The notes beneath the pieces are model-generated. The model made no database searches. It had not been told where the DNA came from and saw nothing but the letters and a program-made list of their open reading frames with translations. A stretch of 64,000 nt of DNA from Gyrodactylus bullatarudis (lineage: Eukaryota > Platyhelminthes > Monogenea > Gyrodactylidea > Gyrodactylidae), in assembly GCA_012064415.1 (NCBI GenBank), contig SSNU01000096.1, positions 41,791-105,790 of the forward strand, written 5' to 3'. Below, one piece after another: positions 19,862-31,800 of the stretch. Position 1 is the stretch's first letter, and every line of letters starts with the position of its first letter. The translations under genes were made by a program, and so were the position numbers.

Positions 19862-22800
19862 ATGCTCAAAAAATTCATGAGTCATTTGACTAGTCTAAAC
19901 TCAACCTTCCTGGTCCTGTTTCTAATTCTTGTCTTTTTCACACCAAATTATAGAGCTATCAGTGTTCTTTATCATCCAAACTATTCGAATTATACAAATA
20001 TTGTCGAAATTCTCAATGAGAAATCTGTCTACCTTTTATCGGATGAGTAGGTTCAGTTTTATCAATGAGCAAAACATTTTGTCTAGCTCCACTATTCTCA
20101 AGGTTGACTTTGACCAGTGGAAAATAGAGAATGCCATCAATATAAGAGATTTATTCAAAGATGTTTGTTAGCTCTCTTTACTTGTAAATTTATAGTTTAG
20201 AAAGTTACATCAGAAAATCACCCATTTCGGCCTGACAAATGATGGCAAGAAGATATGGTACTGTTTCTCCATTGTAAAGGATGAAGATCACCTTGATAAG
20301 ATCCTCTCTCGGTGTGAAATGCCATCAGTGGAAAATATAAATAGCCTCTTACTGGAATGGAACAATGACTTCTTTGCCTCTAATGATGTTGGCAAAACGG
20401 TTGTCCTCAATAGTGACAATGGCTTCCTCTACACTGGCATCTCAAGGAATGGAATTCTATCCCTCCATAAAACCCTCATGCCGAGGCTAGATGGTAAGAA
20501 GGAGTTTGCCAAGAAACAAATATCAACGCCAGTTCATCTTGGATTCTTTCGAGGTTAGTTCTGTAAAAAAAATAATCGATAAATAAATAAATAAATTTTC
20601 TCTAGAGCCAGCAGAATTCATCGACTCATTCGAAACTAATAAAACAGTTTTCTTCGTCATTCGTGAGACATGCAACCGACCAGGCTGTAATACGGAGTTT
20701 ACATGCACTAATTTGATAAGAATTTGCAAAAATGATCATGGTTTCAGTGCTAATAATCACAATCGAGAGTTTATATCATACTCAAAAGTAGAGTTAAAAT
20801 GTAAATTCAACCAGGAAATCATCTTGACTGTTGGCCTCGATTTGTCATTTGTGCCCGAGGATGAACGTCTCTTTATTTCGTTTACGTCTGAAAGGTAAGT
20901 CTTGTTACTTAACCATTTCAACACAGCCTTACTTGAAAAAAAGTTAACTATATTACAAGATAAGCAAGATATACAATATATAATAGAGATTTATTGAAAA
21001 TAATTTATAAAAGGTTTGTCTTCTAGAAGAATGATAATTTTCTTTGACATCTGGTTTATTGTTTGGTGTTTATAATTTAATAGGTTGAATTCTTTGAGTC
21101 TAAATCTGAGGGGATGTAATGTCTGGAGAAGGACTGTGAATCTGATTGGACGAAAATGTCTCTTTACCAGTTAGCTTGACTACCACTTTTGTTGAGATAA
21201 GCCTTGGGTAGTGCTCTGTTGAATTCATTATGGCCACAACTGTATCAGTTACTCAGTCTTTCATAAAGAAATTCTAGCCAATAATAATATTGACCAGTTT
21301 TGCCCATCTTGAAAAATTCTAAATTAGAGTTTTCGAGTTATTGGATAAAAACTAAAAACCTGACTTGCAGGGCTTTGCCTTTTTATACACAAGAATATAA
21401 ACGAGATAGAAAAACAAAAATGACATTCTCTTGTCCAGGAATAAATTCTTAACAAAGAAGAAAAGTTATTTTTCGAAATTTTTCAACATCAAGTCAATTT
21501 TGTGAAGGTTGTAGGAAAGAAATCTACCAAAACTCGGATGCAAAGCATTCAAAGCGTAAAAAAACCTTTTGGGAAATTATGATCCTGTAGAATATTTTCA
21601 TTGACGAATCTCTATTTTTTAACACCTATAAAAACAAAAGGCTTCATGTGCAAGTTGGCGCTGTTTGTGTCTACGAACTGAACGAAATAGAAGAGGCCTT
21701 TGATGGGGGACGAATTAATCGGAAAAATTCCAAACTAGCTTCTAATCAACATCCCAATGTCTGTGAGAAGCTCGATGGTTTTGACTTGAGCCAGGAAAAT
21801 GTTGCTGAAATCCACGGCTTCTACAGTGAATTCTTTCAGGTTGAAAAGTCATTGGCTAAGAACAGTATTCTGAGTCGGCCAGAGTCCATGGAAACGGCCA
21901 TAAATCCTATGGATATATCCTTTTATCAAGTTAACGTTGACAGAATCTACAGGAACGGGTACATCCTATATTTTGGCGGAAGTACAACTGTCTTTCGCCA
22001 TGTATTCATCTTTGAAGATCACGGAAACTTTACCCATTGTCAGTATGACTCATTCTCAGTTGATAAAGAAACCTTTGAGGTTATTCTAAAAGTACATCTC
22101 TCCAAGCTACAAGATGCCTTCTACGTCCTCACCAATCACCAGGTTATTAAGCTAGAGAAAAATTATCCTGCCAAATGTAACCAAAGCGTACTGCCCCATC
22201 TACCGGAAAGGAAACTCGAATGCCATGAAAGCTCATTGTATTGTACCTGGTTTAAGTCAAAAAACAAGTGTCTATCAAGTAGTGAACACGAGAACCTAAA
22301 CAGACTTAAAGATTATTGCCTAGCCAAGTCAATAGTTCCTGAGAAGAGATACCAACCCTTTGATGTAGTGATGATCCCAGAGGCTCCTCACGACGTCAAG
22401 CTGAAATGCCAATTTGATGTTTGCGGTAATTGCAGAGACAAACTCGACGAAAAGATCATCCTGAGAAATTGCACTGGTCAACCTCGATGGTCTGGGTGGA
22501 GTAACTGGTCCATGTGCTATGGTGACTGCTCAAAACGATATCAAACTCGAAAGAGAGTTTGCTCTGATCTATTTTCCAAGGGCAATCTTTATAGAACTGA
22601 TCAAAGTCGATCTTACTATGAACAAATAAAGCAAATATCTTGTCGTCTTAATGAGACAAATCCATCTAACCGAGTGACAGTCTCCCCTGATGGTCGCATT
22701 GTCGAGATACAAACACGCCAAGACTGTCATTTATCGAAGGAACATAAATGCCCACGATTCAAGAGGAATTCCAACCTGATCCATTGGTCTGAGTGGACAG

Positions 22801-25800
22801 CCTGGTCAGAATGTCATCCAAGAGAAGAGGGCCATTTCATCAGCCGATATAGACAGTGTATTGAGTATGAAGGGGTCAGCGATAAGACCAATGTTGTCAA
22901 GGACAGCCTTTGCTCATTGGACTCGTCTGAGGAGTTGAAACCTTGTCAAAAATCAACCAGATCTAGTAATTCCTTAATCATTTAATCTCATGATCGAGAT
23001 TGAGCTGCTTGCTTCAATGATTTTATGTAGTATTTTGTTTTTTTTATAGTGAATAGTCAAACCCTGTCTGAATGGACTGAATGGTTTCACAATTTCGGCC
23101 ATGACTCGCAACTAGACCAGTTTCGGATCTCCTGTGAAATTGATCGAGAATATTCCAACGATTTTGTTCTTATCATGGATAATGATCACGAAACCAAGTT
23201 TTGCAATGAACAAGAAAATGAGCCTTGCACAATCGTTGTAGGTAAGTCATAAAAATTTTTAGCTACACAATTTCTCATTATGCCAATATTTGTGCCAGTA
23301 TAATAGTAACTTGCTCAATATTAACTTTGTAAACTCACTTGGAAATTTGAGTTGATATCATATCAGGAGTTCTTTTTCCATTTCAAATACAGTGGTTTCC
23401 CTATTTTTCATCCATAATTATAACCATCATACCTATGAGTGGCATCATGTTTTTACAAGATATTTAGGCTTGTGGTCGAAATAATCTGATCAGATTTGGT
23501 CTCAGATTCGTAATTTCTAGTACAATTAACCTTCTCTTTCAGATAAACTTAGATTTTTCGTGCGATTCCTTCGTTCACCCACGCTGTTAAAATCTTTTAA
23601 AATGTTATACAAACAGTTATGATTTGAACATCATTCAATAGAGAATTAAAAACTAGACGAGGATGCCAAAATTCAATGTTCTATCCCAATATTTTATTTA
23701 GAAACCATCCTTTCTAAATACAAGATTTATTTTGTACCGTCCAAAGTAGAACATGAGAAAATAAAGTATTTACCAAATAAAAATTGAAAAAAATTCGGCA
23801 TTCATTTGAAAATTTTTGATTTCCAAGCACTAGAAGATCGATCATGATTAGATAAACTAAGAACTCTATTTCTAGAAGATAATCCAAGCAGTTCAAATGA
23901 TGGTGGAAGAGATCCTGAAGCCTATCAAATTGTCAATCCAAAATGGTCCAACTGGTCCGAATGGGTTAATGAAGTGCACATGGAGAGTTGTACAAATTCC
24001 AGTATTTTCCAAATGGACCCTCAAATGAAGAGTAATCAAAGGGCAAAGATTAAACAGACAAGGATACGAATTTGTCTCCTCCACGACAGGACTGTTGGCA
24101 AGGAGTTTTGCATGAAAAATGATGAAAAGTCATCCTTTGAAGAGAGGCAAGTTGAAGTTGATCCCCATGAAATTTGTAAAGGATCTGAATCTTTCTGGTC
24201 GTGTTGGTCGGAATGGGACAAGTGTAAGGCAAACACTGATACTGGCCTCGTAAGTGTATTCCTCGTTAAACACAAAAAGTATTATTTTTCAATAATTACT
24301 TACAAGTAACTACTATAAATTATTAAAATAAATTAACTAGTAAATAGTAATTTAGGTAGTTTTTAGTAGGGCAGTAAATTTGCTATATATATATATATAT
24401 ATATATATTTGCTGGACAATATAGTTAGTATGTGATAGGCTGAAGTAGATGTGGAAAGAACTTTTTCAAAAATACTTTTGTAAAGTACGTAAATTTTTCT
24501 TGAAAATTATACCATTTCGAATTCGTATAGATTAAGTTGAAATTGAAATTGAATAAAATATTATTAAAACAGAGAAGGCCAACACCTTTTTGTGATTTTT
24601 CAAAAATTTTGTATCTTGACTAATTTTCTTAAGCCTGTCTCTGATACGTATCAATGAACAAGAGCACTCTTCCGTTTCATCTAGAGAAATTTTCATATTT
24701 AATGTCGAATCAAATAACTACAATATCGAAGAATTTTAATCTCATACTAATTTAAAATGGGAATTTCGACACCTGAAAGTGGAGTAAATATTCTCAAATG
24801 TGAATTTTGTACTAACGAAAACTACTGAAAACAGTTTGGCGGAGTCTCACATAACTAGAGGATTCGGATGATACCTAAATTCTCGATCAAATAATGTCAG
24901 CAATGCTGATTTCGGCTGAATTTGAATGAAATAAAAATCAGATGGCGCTTATTTTGGCGTAAAATTTCTGAGATGGTGCTTGTTATATTTTTTCGATTTG
25001 GCACCAAATTCCCAAACTTCACCAAATTCGAACTTTTATATTGATTTTAAAAGTGGGAAGGTGATCAATTGAAGTTTTTGAGGATGGTAATGAATTTGAG
25101 AGAAAAGGAATGAGGAGAAATTAGTACAAAATGAAAGAAGAAGAAGAAATCGAAAAAAACTACGTTAGAACTTTATAGGAAGGGTTTACTAGATGTGAGA
25201 TTTTGAGAAAAAACTCAATGTTGTCAAGACTTTATTTCCTACCAAAGACACACAAAATAGACTGCGAGAACATACCACAAATCCTACCCATGAGACCAAT
25301 ATTAGGGTAATTCAAAATTTTATTTTCCCCGAACAATGTTCCATACCTTAATCAAAAATAGATGTTGTAACCATGAAAAACACATTTTTGAAAATCAAAA
25401 TGAAAATTTTTCATGTTCTGATATACAAAAATCCCATTTTCCCTAAAATCATCAAAATTTACCTAATTTCCTGGGACTTTCCTCCGACATGTGAAAGAAC
25501 ACTCAATTTTTATTATAATAAATAAGATTTTTATTTGAAAAAATTAGTAAAATAGTTATGTGAATCTGGTAAAAAAAGTTTGCAATAATATTTACAATCT
25601 GTGAGATTTTTTGGTTTTCAAAAACGTTAAAATTTAATTGGAATCTGTGTCTGAGGGGGTGCAGGGTAGTCAATAAAATTGTAAAACCTCTTGATGAGCG
25701 TAGATGATAACAGCGGTCAGGAGGAGGAGGAATCTTGTGGTAAAGTGCTGCAGAAGAGGCAATCCTTCTCATCCAAATAGGGTCGAGATTTGATCTGTTC

Positions 25801-28800
25801 CAATCAATAGTAGGCTTAATCAAGAGAACCAAAAGAATTGTTAGTGAAGAAGAATTCTTAAATGAGATAGATGAAATAAAACTGCGATTAAAAGAAAATG
25901 GATACCCAGACAATTTTGTTCGAAAATATATAGAAAAAGCTTTGGAAGACGAAGCAATCAATCAACCCGAAATACAGGAGGAACAAAATGAATCGACTAT
26001 CCAAATCTACGTCAAACTCACGTTCAAAGGAGATGGTTTCAGCCACAATTTGAGAAGAAAATTGAACACACTAGTTAATGAAAACTATAACGAAGTACAA
26101 TTGAAGGTTGTATTCAACACAACTCGTCTGTTCAAATTTCAACTCAAAGATAAACTTGAACCAAAAGAGCAGTCAAATCTCATCTATTGTTTTCAAGCTA
26201 CATGTGGTGCCAAGTATATAGGAAGAACCGAAATAAGACTTGCCATCAGAATACAAGAACACCTCAACAGAAAGAGTTCTTCTATAAAAAGACACCTAGA
26301 ACAATGTGGTTGCCAGGCTAATGAAGAAAATTTCAGAATTCTATTCAAATGCCCAGATGACAAGCAAATGCATATTAAAATTCGAGAAAAGTTCTTAATC
26401 ATGAATGAAGATCCCAATTTATGCATACAAAAGAACCATCTTCATGACTTGCAACTACCTTGGACAAATTGATTTTTAATTTTTCTTCTCTATACTTGAA
26501 CAAATCAATGGAGAAGTTTTTTTGTTTTTCATCAATTGGAAGTTTTTCTTCACAACTTTACGAATTCATTAACAATTTTTCTTTCAAATTCATAATTTTA
26601 TAAGCACATATCAGACCAGGATTACAGATTGATAAGACCTGGCGAAATACGTATTTCTCTTCAATAAAGTTCTTTTTAAAAACATCCAATAATGATACTG
26701 GAGAGTTTCAATTTTTTAAATTGTAACACTTGTAGGTTACATAACAACGAAACTCCGTAGTCGAGATGGGGTAGAATACATAGTTTGAGTAACAGCAGTC
26801 TTAGGTCTGGTGCATGAACGAATTTTTGAAGGAAGTACGATTTGATTCTTAGGGACTTATGGATGGTTACTGCATGAACTGAGGTGTCAAGTTTATTATT
26901 ATAATTGAGTCCCAGGTCCTTTATCTGAGATACCAATAAGGGAAGAAGATTTGTCTTCAGTTGAATGTTGGGTGAAAGACAGAGAATTTTTGTTTTGAGA
27001 TGGTTAAGGGACAGTCCAATTTGAGCGAGTTGTAAGTCTAAGTGATTGAGTTCTTGCTGGATTATGTCAGAATTCTGATTAATGGGACATAAAATCTTAA
27101 TGTCATCAGCATATTTAAAATATGTTACATCAGGAGACGAGTGAGTTATCTGTGCAAAAACAAGATTGGGCCCAATTGTGGATCCTTGTGGGACTCCGGA
27201 GCTTATTTGGGATAGGGCTGATAAAGGAGAATTCCAGAGTGAGGTTGATGATGTATGAGTTAACCGTATTTCTTATGAGAGAATCTTTGATGACATTGAA
27301 AGGTAATTTGTCAAAAGCTTTTGAGATATCGACATATATAACAGCAGCTGAGTCGATGAATGATATGATATTTGTGGCAGTTCTTCGGCCTTGAACAAAT
27401 CCATGTTGGGAAGGATCAATATTACAATCAATTTTTCATGTTCTGATATACAAAAATCCCATTTTCCCTATAATCATTAAAATTTACCTAATTTCCTGGG
27501 ACTTTCTTCCGACAGGTGAAAGAACACTCAATTTTTATTATAAGCCCTACTTTTATTCAAAATGTTGCCAAAACTATTCAAAAATCTCAATTTTGTCCTT
27601 TCTCGTAGTGAAATTCATTGGCGCGTGTTCAAAAATTGTCATCTTCAATCGAGATTTTGTATATCAGAACAAACTCGAAAACGTATAGTTTTCTAGGAAA
27701 AATGCTCAGTTTTCGATAATCTTCAAAATGAGATTAAGGCTGGGAAATGTTGAAAAATTTGGCCTACTCTAATCTATATATATATATGTCAGCAAGTCCG
27801 CAACACAATTTAGCGAAATGGTTATTGAAAATTTTGAAACCAATTCATGACCACTTCAACCGATATGTAGCTACAGATGTATTTCAATTCGTCGAAAGAG
27901 TTAAAGACTACCAGGTAGGATCCAGAGAAATGATATCATTAGATATCAATGCGTTATTCCCAAACATCCCTATAGAAGAAACCTTGAATATTATAGGAAC
28001 ATATGTCAACAATAACAGAGACATTTTTGAGTCAAGTGGAGAGGAAATCATCAAGATATTCTCCAAAGAGTTATAAAAAAGGATTAATAATAGGACTTGA
28101 ATAGGATCAAAAGAATAGTTAGTGAAGAAGAAGTATTGAATGAGATTAATGAAATCCGAAGAAGACTGGAAGAGAACGGTTATCCTGAAAGATTTGTTCA
28201 AAAATACTTACAAAAAGAACAAACTGAAGAAGCTATCCCTATCTACATGAAACTAAACTTCTTGATGGATTCAGCTATGAACTAAGGAGAAAACTGAATT
28301 TGCTTCTAAATGAACATTACAATGATATACAATTGAAGGTTGTATACAAAACCACCACAAGTCTGTTCAGATTTCAACTCAAAGACAAGCCGAAAAAATC
28401 GGAACAATCTAATCTCATTTATCGCAGAATTTTGTAGGATACTTTGAATAAATAAGAAATTATGAGTGGGGGCATATTGCTCAATAGAAATAGCAAAAAT
28501 AAACCTACCAATAAGAACAAAGAATTCTATCTGAAATGGAATAGCAAAAGAGGGGCATATCATGTTTTATTGCTAAAAAATACCAAAATCTTCTTGATTA
28601 TAATCTATAATTATCAGAAATTTCAGAGAGAGAAAAAAATATACCGACTTATTCTTATCAAATTCTATTTATCGAATCCAAAATAGCAAAATTACTGCCC
28701 TAATGATGATTAAAAGGACATTTCCATGGCCAAAATTCTCTTCTTCTCATTTGACCTCTTATTTTTTTATTTTTATGTGTGTATTTTGGATACTTTTCTA

Positions 28801-31800
28801 AAGCTATTTTCGATGAATTTGGGAATTCATGATTTTCACAAAAATCTAATCTTTTCATCAAGGTATCGAAATTTTTGAAAGATTTTTTGGTGACTGATTC
28901 AAAATGTACACTTACTGAGAAAAAGAATTTTGAAAAAAAGTTTTTCTTGGAAAATTTTAGAGATATTTTAAAATTTGAGATGGCGCGATTTTTTTAATTT
29001 TTTAAACTTTAAAAAAAATGTATAGGAGTAAATATTTTCTTTGTCTAATAAAGATCATGAAAAGTAACGTTTGATTCCTCTCAGACCTTGAAATCAACAA
29101 AAAATTTTAACTCCAAGTTTAAAAAAATTTTTAAATCGCGCCATCTCAAATTTTAAAATGTCTCTAAAATTTTCCAAAAAAACTTTTTTTCAAAATTCTT
29201 TTTCTCAGTAAGTGTACATTTTGAATCAGTCACCAAAAAATCTTTCAAAAACTTCGATACCTTGATGAAAGAATGAGATGATATGTTATTTTTTGTTTTG
29301 GGGATTAGTGTTCATGTCTTTTATTCTCTCTAATTTGATGCGGACAAGTCACGCATCTTGCCTTAGGCATAAAACAGTCTATTTACAATCTATTAAAGAA
29401 ACAATCCAATCATGTAAGGCTCAGACCACTGGACCAACTCTCCTTTTGTGGTGTTCTTCTCATGTGCTATATTTCTCAAGATATATTATACATGAGGATA
29501 TCAGTGGTAAAAATAGAATTGCCCCTTTTACAAGAATCAAATTTCATTATCAAAACCAATCTTTTATGGGGGAAAAGATCTAAGCTTACTTAAGGGAAAG
29601 ATCCTAAGGGGGGAAGATTAGGAGAGATAAAGAATCATTGATCAAGATATTATAATAAGCTTTTTACCGTTTGTGTTGTTTCTTGCTAATCTCGTCAATC
29701 TATCCAGAAATTAGGCATTCCAAATGGGTGGACATTTTTCAAAATCATCTCACACCACTCATAGAACGACGAATTAAAATTTGGACAGTTTTGGCGTGAA
29801 AAAGCCTGAAACTCATATAATGACCGAGATTTTAGTCATAACTTGGTTGAAATTCATTGACGTGCAATTTGATAAGAACTCTGGATTTTAAAACATTGAT
29901 GACTATACTAAATAATGCTCAGAAATCACTTTACACCTTGCTGAATATGAAAAAAAATCATTCACTTTTACGTTGGAAAAAATTCAAATTGCCGAAAATT
30001 CCCATTTTTTCAAACTTTGAGTTTAAAGGTTTTTCTGATTTTAAAGTTGCTTGATATGAAGTTGGGAATCTATGGTTTTTACAGAAATCTCGATTTTTTC
30101 ATCAAGAATTCTAATTTCTTGAAGATTTTTTGAAATCCTACTCATGTTGCCCACTTTTACTAGTTGAAGATGAAAATTTATTTTTATGAAAAATATGGCC
30201 ATTTTTAAAATTTCAATTTGCCGCCGAAATTCCCATTCTTTCGAACTTAGAACCGAAAATTTTTATTGATTCCAAAGTTTGAGGGTGATCAAAAGGAGTT
30301 TTTCAAGATCAGGATCTCGAACGCAGAGAAGCTTAACGATTAGGACCAATGAAACTTTGAACAAGAATAGTTTATCAATTAAAAAACACATTGATAGATG
30401 CGGGTGTGAGACGAACGAAAGTAATTTCAAGATTGTATTTAAAAATTCAAGCGACCAACTGACCAATTAGCTTTAGAATAACTCGTCATTTTTCAGGAGT
30501 CTTTCAGGGATCATCTAAATTTTCTAACAGTAAAAATGATCAAAAAATACAAAATTCGAAAAAGGCCGATAACTTGAGATTTGAAAATATATCTGTTTTT
30601 CTTCACATCATAAAGGCGGACTTCATGATCTAGATTTCAAAAGTATCTTGATCGAATTCAGTTTCTTGATAAATTCCCATCTTCATGTATTCAACTATAG
30701 TTTTTACTAACCTTTCATTTACATTATATAAAAATATGCGCCTTTGTGGCCTCAGTGTAATTTTTTTCATCCATTTCAGATTGACATCAAGACTGATTTT
30801 CATTCCCCCGGCTGTGTATGGAAAGATTCTGGAATGCATCGTCGATTTCGACAGTGTGTCCAGTCGGACCAGTCCTTTCCTGCTGATAGTTCCTCGTGTG
30901 CTGGGGATAAGGAACAAGTGGAACCATGTCGATGGCTCTTCAAGGGCAATCCAAACAAATGTTCGCCCGGTAAGTTTTCAATTTAATCGATAGAAAAGTC
31001 TTTTTTGACATGTTGAGAAAAATTTCCGGAAACTTAGAAGAATTTTGAAATTTGCCTTTACAAAATTCTCTTGTCAGTTTACCGAAAGAGAATCTGTGGG
31101 GGCAAACATAACCATAAAAAATAATATCATAAGCCTCGTTCTTTAGTTATTGGTCGAAAACAGTTGTGATCAAGAATTCTAATTTGTTCAAGAGTGTTTG
31201 GAATTCTCATCTTAATCATATTTTACCTACTTTTACCATTTGAAGAAAAAAAATTTAATCAATGAAAATATGGTTATTTTTCAAATTTCGATTTGGCGCC
31301 AAAATCCTATTTTTTTCAAGAGAGAAACTCTTTGAACTCTGTTTTTAGTTGAGCTACAGATAATTCAATGAGTAAAAGGGGTTGATGCCAGTTTTGAGAA
31401 TATAGCGCATAGTCATCAGCTTTTACATGCCAGATTTATATAAAGAAAATTGTGTACAAAATATTGATTTTAATCTTGTTGATTGTTCTCTGATACGTGT
31501 GTACTAATCATAACATAGACTCTTTGGGATATACATGTAAGAGTGAAACATATCCCTATCACGTTTGATTATTAGGTGTGAATATAATGGTTACATTTGG
31601 GAAAAATATTTGGTGATCTTGTTTTGTCCTAGGTCATCGTCTGATATGTTTCTTTTCCTTGAGGTTGATACAAGTGTTGGTTGCGAATTCGTCAGTGTTT
31701 ATCTTGGTAGTACAAGTGGTTTCACGAATTTCCTTTGGATACATAGATTTGGCACATACTCTTGAGCAAATTTGAATGTTTGATGAAAAATTCGAGATTT

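Larger units (their letters stand above)
24250..30779. other. 6.5 kb transposon-filled intron of the semaphorin gene
   Basis: Contains an AT dinucleotide run (about 24385-24410), PLE fragments (25190-25310, 25787-26472, 27747-28436, 30330-30470), a ribozyme-like motif (26616-26658), an antisense LINE fragment (26676-27425), a pair of direct repeats of about 112 bp, and a foldback (28852-29271). No host exon was found between 24249 and 30780; flanking exons join in phase 0. Confidence 0.65.

Noticed and set aside
20047..20086. Apparent frameshift near the start of the semaphorin gene
   Set aside because: A 40-nt GT-AG intron restores the frame and gives the conserved sema-like VYLLSDDSTILKVDF, so no frameshift is needed.
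24385..24410. AT dinucleotide run
   Set aside because: Ordinary microsatellite in AT-rich DNA; no further significance seen.
31393..31434. Family A ribozyme-like sequence on the minus strand
   Set aside because: GGCAU and CUGAUGA are kept, but GAAA is lost and the loop reads AUGCG, so it is a dead remnant only.
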